A stretch of DNA of 52,090 nucleotides from Frigididesulfovibrio sp031551885 (GTDB lineage: Bacteria > Desulfobacterota > Desulfovibrionia > Desulfovibrionales > Desulfovibrionaceae): the NCBI GenBank assembly GCA_031551885.1, contig JAVBMX010000092.1, positions 1 to 52,090 of the forward strand, in the 5' to 3' direction. Below, piece by piece: positions 44,209 through 52,090 of the stretch; the first letter of the stretch is position 1; each line of letters begins with the position of its first letter. The notes under the pieces were generated by a model that worked only from the letters and a program-made list of their open reading frames with translations, searched no databases and had not been told where the DNA came from. Both the position numbers and the translations under genes were made by a program.

Positions 44209-44465
44209 CTCCCATCAAACTTTTTCAGGTTTCAATAGCTCGATACCGTGTGGCCGGCTTCCGCCGGGCAAAGGTATTTTGCCGAGTGCCGCGCAGTCGT
44301 GATGCTCAAAGCAACGTCTCCGAGCCAATGCCATCATTGTGAAACCTGAAGATCGGCGACATCCACCCGGCTCCCTTCCGCGTTCTGCACAAATGAAAAT
44401 GATCTGAAAAGCACCATCATCTCGCATAGGCTAATTCCGCCCTGCTTCACCGGGATAACTTTCCC

Positions 44466-44810
44466 GCGAGAGCCTTGCCGGCCGTGGCATGGCGCGGAGG
44501 GAGACCCCGGACTGAGCACAGCGAAGGAGGAGGCTCCCGAAGCCCCGGAGCGGATCTTTTTGACCCAAAGGGACAAAAAAGCCGCGCAGGGACGGCCCAT
44601 ATCCACGGCCTCGACGAACTTAAACGGGGGTCGGGGGCGGAGCCCCCGACACGCGGGGGTGCAGGGGGTGGGCGTGTACCCCCCCCCGGCCCAAGCGGAG
44701 CGAACAACATGAAATTGAAAGAAAAAGAAACTCCGGTTGCACAACCGGAAAATGATCGGAACGCTTTTCCCCAACAGGGTAAGATATACAAAAATTCGGT
44801 CGCACGACCG
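44466..44810 (-). repeat. Inverted repeat pair, copy B (R9)
   Basis: Read on the minus strand it has mini-hairpins CGGTCGTGCGACCG (44797-44810) and CGGTTGTGCAACCG (44733-44746), then CTTTTTCTTTCAATTTCATG, TTGTTCGCTCCGCTTGGGC, H1, H2 (GTCGGGGGCTCCGCCCCCGAC) and GGGGCTTCGGGAGCCTCCTC. The middle differs from copy A by about 50 extra bases. Confidence 0.8.
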
Positions 44811-44851
44811 AGGAAGAAACGGAGAAATTTCCCCGGAAAGGAATTCCCCGC

Positions 44852-46252
44852 CTACAACAAAAATATCGTCGCCATGCCCAGGAACAAGAAAAAGCCGGCC
44901 CCGTCGGTGAGGGCGGTGAGGAAGATGCTGGAGGCCTGGGCCGGATCTCGGCCCAATTCCTTCAGAATGAGGGGAATGGAGGCCCCGGCGATCGCGCCGA
45001 GGAACATGTCGAGCACCAGCGCCGCCACCATGACCGAAGCCAAGGCGAAGCTGCCGGTGAATAAAAATATGGCCACCCAAACCAGCAGGCCCAAAATCGC
45101 TCCGTTGGACAGGCCGATCTTGCCTTCGCGCAGCACGGCCCACCAGGCGCGTTTGCGCTCGAACCGCTCGGTGGCGAGTTGCCGGATGATCACGGCCAGA
45201 GCCTGCTGGCCGGTGTTTCCGGCCTGGTTGGCGACCATGGGCATGAACACGGCCAACACGGCCATCTGGGCGATGGTGCCGTCGAAAAACCAGACCACCG
45301 AGGCGGACAACGCCGAGTTGATCATGTTCACCAGCAGCCAGGGCAACCGCATGCGCACGGATTCGAGCCAGGGGGTGTCGCTGGTTTCGTCCTGACCCGC
45401 GCCGACCATGCCGAGCATGTCTTCGCCCGCCAAGTCCTGAATGATGTCGATGACGTCGTCGTGCGAGATGACCCCGAGCAACCGGCCTTCATAGTCGGTG
45501 ACCGGCATGGCCATGAAATTATAGTGGCTGAACAGCCGGGCCACTTCTTCACGCGGGGCGTCAAAGCGCACGGCGATCAGGTCCTGATCTTTGACTTCCT
45601 TGGCCAGCAGGGTGCCGGGAGGGCTGAGCAACAGGTTGCGCAACGAGAGCACCCCGAGCAGGATGTCGTCGGCGTCCACGATGTAGGCGTAATAGGGAAT
45701 TTCCTTGTCGCCGATTTCGCTGCGCAGATGCTGAATGGCTTCGTCGGCCGTGAGATCCTGGGAAAGAATCAGGATTTCGGTGTTCATGACCCCGCCGGCG
45801 GTTTCCGGGTCAAAGGCCATGAGGTTGCGGATCTCTTCGGCGTCTTCGGACTCCAGCTTGGAGAGCAGAACGTCGCTGTGGTCCTCATCCAGCTCGTCGA
45901 GTACGTCGGCGGCGTCGTCGGGCGACATTTCGCCCACGATTCCGGCGGCCGTGTCCGGGTCCAGGTTTTCCAGAATCTCGACCCGGGTGTGCTCGTCAAG
46001 CTCGGCCAGCGCTTCGGCCGCTTCTTCAACGGGCAGGGCGTTGAGTAGGCAAACCTGCTTTTCCAGACTCAGGTTTTCCAGGTGCTCGGCCATGTCGGCC
46101 GGGTGGGTGAACTCCGAGACGGCCAGCTCTTCGGAACAGTCGACCGGAGCCGCCGTCTTGCCGGCTTCCCCCGTGGTTGCGGCGGCGGTCTCCTCGCGGA
46201 GTTTGTCCGGATCGTGGGGAGATTCCGGGGAAAAATGCGGACCGCTGCTCAT
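44852..46252 (-). CDS. mgtE: Magnesium transporter MgtE
   Basis: A 466-residue inner-membrane Mg2+ channel. An acidic extension (1-45) precedes the MgtE N domain (about 48-150, with VEEAAEALAELD and MSPDDAADVLDEL repeats), two CBS domains (about 155-280, including MNTEILILSQDLTADEAIQ and FMAMPVTDYEGRLLGVISHDD), a plug helix, and five transmembrane helices (about 305-466) with the pore-lining NQAGNTGQQALAV and GAIAGASIPLILKELGRDPAQAS segments. Mg2+ bound between N and CBS domains closes the channel in this family. It is divergent from nadC with a 116-base shared promoter region; no Mg riboswitch is apparent there. Confidence 0.95.
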   Translation of the reverse strand: MSSGPHFSPESPHDPDKLREETAAATTGEAGKTAAPVDCSEELAVSEFTHPADMAEHLENLSLEKQVCLLNALPVEEAAEALAELDEHTRVEILENLDPDTAAGIVGEMSPDDAADVLDELDEDHSDVLLSKLESEDAEEIRNLMAFDPETAGGVMNTEILILSQDLTADEAIQHLRSEIGDKEIPYYAYIVDADDILLGVLSLRNLLLSPPGTLLAKEVKDQDLIAVRFDAPREEVARLFSHYNFMAMPVTDYEGRLLGVISHDDVIDIIQDLAGEDMLGMVGAGQDETSDTPWLESVRMRLPWLLVNMINSALSASVVWFFDGTIAQMAVLAVFMPMVANQAGNTGQQALAVIIRQLATERFERKRAWWAVLREGKIGLSNGAILGLLVWVAIFLFTGSFALASVMVAALVLDMFLGAIAGASIPLILKELGRDPAQASSIFLTALTDGAGFFLFLGMATIFLL

Positions 46253-46368
46253 GGGATATCCGGGGAAAAACGTGTCGGGAGCTTGACGAACGGGTACCGG
46301 CCCCGATACCTTGGCGGGTCCGCCGTTGCGCGGACCAGCTTTACCATTTCACGGCCGGGGACACAACG

Positions 46369-47268
46369 ATGAATCGGGACCTTTTCGCGGCATTCTTCCA
46401 GGGCGAACGCCTTGATTTCCTGCTCCGCGCGATCCGCGTCGCGCTTGAAGAAGACGGGCCGGATCTGACGGCCGACGCGGTCTTTTCTCCCGAAGCCGAG
46501 ATGAAGGCGCGGATCATCGCCAAAGAGCGCACCTTGATCGCCGGGCTGCCCATCGCCCGCCTGGTGTTGGAAGAAACCGCCCGCCAGGTGCCGGGACGCT
46601 GGAGCGTCGACTTCGCCGCCCGCGACGGCGACCGGGCGGAGTCCGGAACCGAGGTCTGCCGGCTGGAAGGCCCGGCCCGGATGCTTTTGCGGGCCGAACG
46701 GATCATCTTGAATTTCCTTACTCATATGTCGGGTGTCGCCAACCATGCCCGGCTTTATGCCGATGCCCTGGAAGGCACGGGGGTACGCCTGCTCGATACC
46801 CGCAAGACCCTGCCCGGTCTGCGGTACCCTGAAAAATACGCCGTGCGGATCGGCGGCGGGCACAACCATCGCATGAACCTGTCCGAGATGCTCATGCTCA
46901 AGGACACCCACATCGACGCCGCCGGCTCGGTGCGGGCCGCCGTGGCCAAAACGGCCGGCGCGTATGACCCCATGCCGCCCCTTGAGGTGGAATGCCGCAC
47001 CCCGGCCGAAGTCGAGGAAGCCGTGGCCTGCAAGGTGTCGCGGATTATGCTCGACAACATGGACCCGGCGGCCGAGGCCGCATCCCTGGACCGCATTCCC
47101 TCGGAAATCGAGGTGGAAATCAGCGGCAACGTGACCCTGGACACCATCCGGACCCGGGCCTGCCCGGCCTCGCGCCGGAAGCCGGATTTCATTTCCGTGG
47201 GCCGGCTGACCCATTCCGCCCCGGCCGCCGACTTCAGCATGCGCGTGCGGCTTGAAGCCTCGGCATAA
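46369..47268 (+). CDS. nadC: Nicotinate-nucleotide pyrophosphorylase (carboxylating) NadC
   Basis: A 299-residue cytoplasmic quinolinate phosphoribosyltransferase, which converts quinolinate and PRPP to nicotinate mononucleotide, CO2 and PPi. Conserved segments: EDGPDLTADAVF, RAERIILNFLTHMSGVA, DTRKTLPGLR (substrate-binding Arg/Lys), GGGHNHRMNLSEMLMLKDTH, VECRTPAEVEEA and MLDNM, then EISGNV and ISVGRLTHSAPAADFS. I chose the ATG at 46369 after GGGGA; the longer frame would run into the divergent mgtE promoter. It heads a nadC-unknown-nadA-nadB series. Confidence 0.96.
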   Translation: MNRDLFAAFFQGERLDFLLRAIRVALEEDGPDLTADAVFSPEAEMKARIIAKERTLIAGLPIARLVLEETARQVPGRWSVDFAARDGDRAESGTEVCRLEGPARMLLRAERIILNFLTHMSGVANHARLYADALEGTGVRLLDTRKTLPGLRYPEKYAVRIGGGHNHRMNLSEMLMLKDTHIDAAGSVRAAVAKTAGAYDPMPPLEVECRTPAEVEEAVACKVSRIMLDNMDPAAEAASLDRIPSEIEVEISGNVTLDTIRTRACPASRRKPDFISVGRLTHSAPAADFSMRVRLEASA

Positions 47269-47275
47269 GGGACGA

Positions 47276-47806
47276 ATGATGCGTGTGAAGCTTCCCCCCA
47301 TGGAACCCGTGGAACTGCGGACCCAAAGCCCCCACAAACTGCGCCTGTTCGTCATCGGCTACACTCTGTTTTTTTCGGCCCTGATCTTCCTGGCCGCATT
47401 TGGCCCGGAAGAAGTCACAGCGGCAATCAACTCGCTGAACGGCGTAATTCGCGGCATTCTCGGCGGGGCGCTTTGCCTTGTCCCGCTGCTGCTGCTCAAG
47501 CCGCTGACCTATGAACGCGTGACGGCGAAGCTCGCTCCCGACACGCTTACCCTGGTCACCGACAAGCGGGAGTCCGCCATTGACCTGGACCGCATTCACA
47601 TCATTGTGCTGGAGAAGGGAAATACCCTCTCTTTCTACGGCGAACGGCGCAATCTCCTGTTTTCTCTTGTGGGTTTGCCGCAGGACGCCGGGGCGGAAAA
47701 ATTGGTGAAAAACTTCACAAAACATCCCGACTTTCATAAAGAAACAAAACAGGTTAAAGTTCTCGGTGGACGACGTGAAACCGTCTTCCTGACCAGAAAA
47801 CTCTAG
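47276..47806 (+). CDS. Two-helix membrane protein of unknown function within the nad cluster
   Basis: A 176-residue protein I do not recognise. Two hydrophobic helices (about 23-43 and 57-76) precede a cytoplasmic beta-rich domain of about 100 residues (KLAPDTLTLVTDKRESAIDLDRIHIIVLEKGNTLSFYG..), reminiscent of a pleckstrin-like or YcxB-like domain. The start is one of two adjacent ATG codons (47276 or 47279) after AAGGGA, 7 bases past the nadC stop, so it is translated from the nad mRNA. A link to NAD metabolism is only positional. Confidence 0.72.
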   Translation: MMRVKLPPMEPVELRTQSPHKLRLFVIGYTLFFSALIFLAAFGPEEVTAAINSLNGVIRGILGGALCLVPLLLLKPLTYERVTAKLAPDTLTLVTDKRESAIDLDRIHIIVLEKGNTLSFYGERRNLLFSLVGLPQDAGAEKLVKNFTKHPDFHKETKQVKVLGGRRETVFLTRKL

Positions 47807-47898
47807 CCCCTCGGGGCTCGCCCGGCGGATACGCGGGAACGCCGGCCGACTGCATATTCCTTTTTTTCCGCGCACATCCCGATAAAAAAGGCCGGCCC

Positions 47899-48936
47899 AT
47901 GACCGATCCGCACAACTCCATTGAAGCTTTGCGCGCCAAGTTCGGCAAAAACGTGGTCATCGTGGGGCACCACTACCAGGAAGAAACCGTCATCCGGCAT
48001 ACGGATCTGCGCGGCGATTCCCTGGAACTGGCCCGCCGCACCGCCGCCCTGGACTGCGATCACATCGTGTTCTGCGGCGTGTATTTTATGGCCGAATCCG
48101 CCGCCCTGCTGGCCAAGCCGGGGCAAAAAGTCCATTTGCCGGAGCCCTCGGCCGAATGCAGCATGGCCCTCATGTCCCCGGCGGATCGGGTGCGCAAAGT
48201 GCTTGAGCGCCTCTCCGCGAAGGGCCGTAAAATTATTCCCCTAGCCTATGTGAACTCCACTCTGGAAGTCAAAGCGGTGGTCGGCGAATACGGCGGGTCG
48301 GTCTGCACCTCGGCCAACGCCCAAAAGATGCTTTCCTGGGCCTTTGCCCAAGGCGACGCAGTGCTCTTTGTGCCGGACCGCAACCTGGGGGCCAACACAG
48401 CCGATCTTTTGGGCATTCCCGAAAGCGAACGTATGCGTCTGAGCATCCGTGACGACGGCGCGCGCATCGATGAGGACGAAGCCGCCGAAGCCCGTCTGCT
48501 GCTCTGGCCGGGGCACTGCACCATCCACACCCACTTCAACCTGCACCAGATCGCCCGGCACCGGGAAGAAAACCCCAAAGCCCGCATCGTGGTTCACCCG
48601 GAATGTACCCCGGAAGTGGTCAAAGCGGCGGACGCGGCGGGTTCCACCTCGTTCATCATCCGCTACGCCAAGGAAGCCGAAGACGGAGCCGTCATCGTCG
48701 TGGGCACGGAGGTCAACTTGGTGGAACGCCTGGCCCGCGAGCATGCCGGGCGGATCACCGTGCTGCCGTTGGCCGAGAGCGCCTGCCCGCATATGGCCCA
48801 GACCACCGAAGAGCGCCTGGAGGCCTGCCTGCGGGCCATCGACCAAGGGTCGGATGAATTTCTGGTTCGGGTGCCGGTCGGGGCGGCCGACAACGCCCGC
48901 GCCGCCCTGGAAACCATGCTCCGCGTTTGCGCGTAG
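47899..48936 (+). CDS. nadA: Quinolinate synthase NadA
   Basis: A 345-residue cytoplasmic 4Fe-4S enzyme that condenses iminoaspartate with dihydroxyacetone phosphate to give quinolinate. The three cluster cysteines are Cys59 (VFCGVYFMAE), Cys236 (HPECTPEV) and Cys296 (ESACPHM). Other marks are GHHYQEE near the start, VNSTLEVKAVV and PDRNLGANTADLLG. The length and residue layout fit the NadA type with three well-spaced Cys ligands. It follows the unknown membrane protein by 92 bases and precedes nadB after a repeat-bearing gap. Confidence 0.97.
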   Translation: MTDPHNSIEALRAKFGKNVVIVGHHYQEETVIRHTDLRGDSLELARRTAALDCDHIVFCGVYFMAESAALLAKPGQKVHLPEPSAECSMALMSPADRVRKVLERLSAKGRKIIPLAYVNSTLEVKAVVGEYGGSVCTSANAQKMLSWAFAQGDAVLFVPDRNLGANTADLLGIPESERMRLSIRDDGARIDEDEAAEARLLLWPGHCTIHTHFNLHQIARHREENPKARIVVHPECTPEVVKAADAAGSTSFIIRYAKEAEDGAVIVVGTEVNLVERLAREHAGRITVLPLAESACPHMAQTTEERLEACLRAIDQGSDEFLVRVPVGAADNARAALETMLRVCA

Positions 48937-49161
48937 AACCGATATGAATTCCGTTTCTGGGGGGAATGATTCCCCCCAGACCCCCTCATGTGTCGGCAAA
49001 CCGGCGCTTCACGCCGGATTTGCCGACACATGAGGATGTAGGGAACTCATCCGGCCGGCGCCTTCCGACGGCACCCGAAGGGCGAGGCGCACGACGCGCC
49101 GAGTCGATCATTTCCCCCAGGCAGGTTTTGGGAGCAGCCCCCATCAATCAACGAGGTCGCC
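48937..49161. repeat. Hairpin-rich dispersed repeat, copy R5
   Basis: It has H1 (GGGGGGAATGATTCCCCCC), H3 at 48985-49034 (an 18+ bp stem around GCTTCA), then a segment shared in reverse with R4 (CGAAGGGCGAGGCGCAC..GCGCCGAGTCGATCATTTCCCCC) and CAGGCAGGTTTTGGG. H2 is missing in this copy. It separates nadA from nadB. Confidence 0.75.
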
Positions 49162-50757
49162 ATGTCCATCCGCAAATACACTCCGGTTTTGATCATCGGC
49201 GCCGGCCTGGCCGGTTGCGCGGCAGCCCTGCGCCTGGCGGACAAGGGTGTTCCCGTGACCTTGATCGCGTCCTCCGACACTGTGGACAACGCCAACTCCT
49301 GGCTGGCCCAAGGCGGGATCATCTACCGCGCCGAAGACCCCAACGAAGCCGCTTCCTTGGCCGAAGACATTCTGGTCGCCGGGCACCGGCACAATTCGTC
49401 CGAAGCCGTCCACCTGCTCGCCGAGAACGGCCCGAAAGCGGTGGAGGACCTGCTGGTCAAGCGCCTTGCCGTGCCGTTTGACCGTCACGCCGCCCATGAT
49501 CCACGCTACACCGACGGCGAATGGGACCTGACCCGCGAAGGCGGGCACTCCAACCGGCGCATTCTGCACTGCGCGGACCACACCGGCCGGACGATCATGA
49601 CCCATCTGCTCGATGCGGTGCGCAAAAACCCGGCCATCACGTTCCTGCCTTCGCGCACGGCCGTGGACCTGTTGACCTCGCACCACCATACCGCCGGCAT
49701 GACCTACCGCTACCAGTTGGAAAACCGCTGCTGCGGGGCCTACGTCTACAACGAAATCGAAGAGGTGGTGGAAACCGTTTTGGCCGACGTGGTCATTTTG
49801 GCCACGGGCGGGGTCGGGCAGGTGTTTCTGCACACCACCAACTCCGCCACGGCCGTGGGTTCGGGCGTGGCCATGGCCAGTCGGGCTTTTGTCCGCCTGG
49901 AAAACATGGAATTCATGCAATTTCACCCCACGGCCCTGTACCACACCGAGCCGCGCCGAGTGCTGATCACCGAAGCCCTGCGCGGTGAGGGAGCCGTTCT
50001 GCTCAACGCCAGGGGCGAACGCTTCATGGTCGGCAAAGACCCCCGCGCCGAGCTGGCCCCCCGCGACATTGTGGCCCGGGCCATTGTGGATGAGCTGCAC
50101 GCCGGCGACGAGCCCTGCGTATACCTGGACGCCACCCAGGTGCCCAACGTGGCCGAACGATTTCCCACCGTGATGCAAAGCTGCCTGGAACGCGACATCG
50201 ACCTGCTTTCCCGGCCCATCCCGGTGGTGCCCGCCGCTCACTACTTTTGCGGCGGCATTCTCACCGACCGCCACGGCCGCACCACCCTGGAACGCCTCTA
50301 CGCCGTGGGCGAATGCGCCTGCACCGGGGTGCATGGGGCCAACCGCCTGGCCAGTACCTCTCTGCTCGAAGCCCTGCTGTGGGGAAAAGAAGCGGCGGAC
50401 CACGTGGCCGAACGCTATGAGCGCGGCCTGAAAGCCGACGCGGCCCTGCACGAGGCCATTGTCGACTGGGCTTCCCGCGACGGCGACGACGCGGACCCGG
50501 CCCTGATCGCCCAAGACTGGACGGCCATCCGTACCAGCATGTGGAATTATGTGGGCATCACCCGCACCGGGGCGCGCCTTTCCCGCGCGTTTGAAGACCT
50601 GCGCGATCTATCGCGCCGCATTCATACCTTCTACCGGGCCACGCCCCTGTCGAAAAGCCTGGTGGACCTCTTCCACGGCTGCCAGACCGCCTACCTGATC
50701 ACCCAGGCGGCTCTGCGCAACACCTCGGCCCTCGGCTGCCATCACAGGGTGGACTAG
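49162..50757 (+). CDS. nadB: L-aspartate oxidase NadB
   Basis: A 531-residue cytoplasmic FAD enzyme of the succinate dehydrogenase/fumarate reductase flavoprotein family that oxidises L-aspartate to iminoaspartate, the substrate of NadA. The FAD motif is IIGAGLAGCAAALRLADKG; NSWLAQGGI, HDPRYTDGEWDLTREGGHSNRRILHCAD, ATGGVGQVF, FMQFHPTAL, ALRGEGAVLLNARGERFM and YAVGECACTGVHGANRLASTSLLEAL follow in the usual order. The helical C-terminus (420-531) matches NadB. It completes the anaerobic-capable NadB-NadA-NadC path in one cluster. Confidence 0.97.
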   Translation: MSIRKYTPVLIIGAGLAGCAAALRLADKGVPVTLIASSDTVDNANSWLAQGGIIYRAEDPNEAASLAEDILVAGHRHNSSEAVHLLAENGPKAVEDLLVKRLAVPFDRHAAHDPRYTDGEWDLTREGGHSNRRILHCADHTGRTIMTHLLDAVRKNPAITFLPSRTAVDLLTSHHHTAGMTYRYQLENRCCGAYVYNEIEEVVETVLADVVILATGGVGQVFLHTTNSATAVGSGVAMASRAFVRLENMEFMQFHPTALYHTEPRRVLITEALRGEGAVLLNARGERFMVGKDPRAELAPRDIVARAIVDELHAGDEPCVYLDATQVPNVAERFPTVMQSCLERDIDLLSRPIPVVPAAHYFCGGILTDRHGRTTLERLYAVGECACTGVHGANRLASTSLLEALLWGKEAADHVAERYERGLKADAALHEAIVDWASRDGDDADPALIAQDWTAIRTSMWNYVGITRTGARLSRAFEDLRDLSRRIHTFYRATPLSKSLVDLFHGCQTAYLITQAALRNTSALGCHHRVD

Positions 50758-50803
50758 GCTCACCCCGCATTAAACGCCCGCTGCGGCCCGGCACACGCGC
50801 CCG

Positions 50804-50835
50804 AAACGCCGCCGTCTTTCGACGGCGGCGTTTTT
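50804..50835 (+). terminator. Intrinsic terminator after nadB
   Basis: AAACGCCGCCGTC, loop TTTC, GACGGCGGCGTTT, then TT: a 13 bp perfect stem with a T run, 47 bases past the nadB stop. Confidence 0.92.
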
Positions 50836-51046
50836 ACCGACTTGGCCGGTTCAACCGATTCCCGCTCACCCCGGGAACAATGCGCCGACGCGACGCGGTC
50901 TTCAACCAACGGCCCCGCCGTTCCCCGATCATCCTTGAATCTTTGCTCAAAATACTGTATGCAATAACGGGGGGTTTGTTGGAGGCTCCACGCCGGTATT
51001 CCGGGTGGAGTCAAATCGTCTGTCGCGCAGACAAAGGACTATACGC

Positions 51047-51817
51047 ATGTCCAGACCCAGTCTCTCCCCTTCCCCTCCTCGTCGGGGCGGCAGACGCCTG
51101 TCCGTGCAAGCCGGAGATCCTTCCGCAGCGGCCTTTGCCGGGGAATTCCTCCAGCGCACGCTTCCTTTGCCGGCCGGCGGATTTTCGCCGGGGCTCACGG
51201 TCACGGACAACGAGACGTTTCTTCTGGACGGCTCCCAGACGCTCATCCTGCACGATGTCGATGCGAAGGCCGCGACGCACCGGGGCAAAAAGTGCACCCG
51301 CCTGACCCACACGTCCAAAACCTCGACCTTTGGGTTGGCTCTGGTGCCCGGCCTGGAATTCCAAAACGGCCTGCTCGAAATGAGTTTCTCGTGCCGCAAC
51401 CGCCCGACCAAGCCGGCGGAAGCCGGCCAAGCGGGGCCGGCCTTTCGAATCAACGCCGAAGGCGCATTTGAGGGATTTCTTCTGAACCCGGCGGCCTCCC
51501 GCAGCCACGACCAATACAGGCGCAACCTCGCGGTGCAATACATCAGCCTGCCGAGTTTCCCGGCAGATACGCTCTGTGAACAATCCCCCGGCCGCTATGC
51601 TGTGTATATGGATTGCCCGCCCGCCGAATGGCTTTCACTGCGTATGGAGATCTGCGGCCCCAAAGCCCGTCTGTACCTGAACGGGTCCTCACACCCCTGT
51701 CTGCTGGTGGACGACCTCAGGCTTCCTCTCGACTCGGGTTCCGGAGTCGGCCTCTGGGTTCCGCCGGGAGCGGAGGTCTTTGTGGCCGACATCAATGTGG
51801 TGCACTGGAAGCGATAG
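51047..51817 (+). CDS. Unknown soluble protein with concanavalin-like beta pattern
   Basis: A 256-residue protein without signal peptide or membrane segment. The first 25 residues are Ser/Pro/Arg-rich; the remainder is beta-rich with repeated strands, and LEFQNGLLEMSFSCRNRP, AFRINAEGAFEGFLLNPAAS, RYAVYMDCPPAEWLSLRMEICGPKARLYLNGS and SGVGLWVPPGAEVFVADINV resemble a LamG or DUF1080-type jelly roll. This reading is from pattern only; no catalytic residues can be assigned. The ATG at 51047 follows AAAGGA; the frame continues 42 bases upstream. It has its own region after the nadB terminator. Confidence 0.6.
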   Translation: MSRPSLSPSPPRRGGRRLSVQAGDPSAAAFAGEFLQRTLPLPAGGFSPGLTVTDNETFLLDGSQTLILHDVDAKAATHRGKKCTRLTHTSKTSTFGLALVPGLEFQNGLLEMSFSCRNRPTKPAEAGQAGPAFRINAEGAFEGFLLNPAASRSHDQYRRNLAVQYISLPSFPADTLCEQSPGRYAVYMDCPPAEWLSLRMEICGPKARLYLNGSSHPCLLVDDLRLPLDSGSGVGLWVPPGAEVFVADINVVHWKR

Positions 51818-52090
51818 CGCCGACCATCGAACGCGTTTCGTTGTCGGCCAAGCGCACGGACGGCCCGCCGCCTGCCGGACGTTCTCAAACAGCCACAAAG
51901 CGTGTCGCTTTTGGCGGCTTTCGGCCTTCGCGCCCTGTGCCGCCGATGCCCTAGGTTCAGGACTCGTTAATTGTTCCTTTGGAGGGGCGCAAACAGGGCT
52001 GCGTGAGTAACCCGCCGGCCGGCACCTCCGTGATGTGAGCAATGTTGCCTTAGAACAACGCGGGTGGCACCTCCAAGCCTCCCTGAAAGG
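51818..52090. repeat. End region with partial dispersed repeat R6
   Basis: From 51976, GGAGGGGCGCAAACAGGGCTGC carries the boundary word of the dispersed family, followed by a diverged stretch including GTGATGTGAGCAATGTTGCC. The element is cut by the window edge. The earlier 150 bases have no supported feature. Confidence 0.5.

Larger units (their letters stand above)
43801..44851. other. 1051-base gene-free convergent gap with inverted repeats
   Basis: The gap lies between two converging genes. It contains a long repeat in two opposed copies (43876-44208 and 44466-44810) around a unique core of about 260 bases. The core has an 11 bp inverted repeat, TTCAGGTTTCA at 44224 and TGAAACCTGAA at 44340. 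No open frame has a ribosome site and a recognisable product. Confidence 0.65.

Noticed and set aside
44215..44427. Small minus-strand open frame in the core of the convergent gap
   Set aside because: No ribosome site, no recognisable product, and it overlaps an inverted repeat.
43876..44810. Insertion sequence
   Set aside because: Opposed repeat copies are present, but no transposase frame lies between them and I see no target-site duplication.
1..52090. tRNA or rRNA genes
   Set aside because: I looked for the T-loop consensus and paired arms in the gaps and found no convincing match; a covariance search would be decisive.

Overview
The window is a chromosomal stretch of a GC-rich, motile, Gram-negative bacterium. 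Gene content and order (fliR-flhB-flhA-flhF-flhG-fliA-cheY-fliL, a nadC-nadA-nadB cluster, and a giant type I secretion adhesin) point to a Desulfovibrio-like member of the Desulfobacterota. That placement is inferred from family knowledge, not from a marker gene. I read 33 protein genes. I found no tRNA, rRNA, CRISPR array, transposase or integrase.

Region by region: (1) 0.1-5.75 kb, minus strand: a FAD dehydrogenase, two tandem inner-membrane GT51-like proteins that have lost their catalytic motifs, an exported EF-hand protein and a YgiQ radical-SAM protein. (2) 5.9-8.9 kb: a methyltransferase/sulfotransferase pair facing a BPL-N protein. (3) 9.0-15.7 kb: a chemoreceptor, an orphan oligopeptide-type ABC ATPase, a bifunctional-nuclease-domain protein, miaB and a small HMA-like protein. 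(4) 16.1-26.2 kb: one 3373-residue adhesin with about 17 Calx-beta-like modules, RTX repeats and a TAAG site that resembles LapG-cleaved adhesins. (5) 26.6-36.8 kb: flagellar export gate (FliR, FlhB, FlhA), placement and number control (FlhF, FlhG), the flagellar sigma factor FliA, a CheY, FliL and two small membrane or cytoplasmic companions. (6) 37.0-43.8 kb: a geranylgeranyl-reductase-like flavoprotein, a LysM lytic transglycosylase, and a helicase fused to a DEDD exonuclease that looks like MrfA and MrfB in one chain. (7) 44.8-50.8 kb: the magnesium channel MgtE, divergent from nadC, an unknown membrane protein, nadA and nadB (de novo NAD synthesis). (8) 51.0-52.1 kb: an unknown soluble protein.

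The most unusual layer lies between the genes. Several gaps hold a modular family of hairpin-rich repeats whose stems differ in sequence from copy to copy but stay complementary. A second, shorter repeat occurs three times, and the convergent mrfAB/mgtE gap contains two long inverted copies of another repeat. Three members of the first family break up the flagellar gene run. The giant adhesin and the flagellar operon sit side by side, so surface attachment and motility functions are adjacent, and both are preceded by a similar sigma-54-like TTGCAC-N5-TTGCA sequence.
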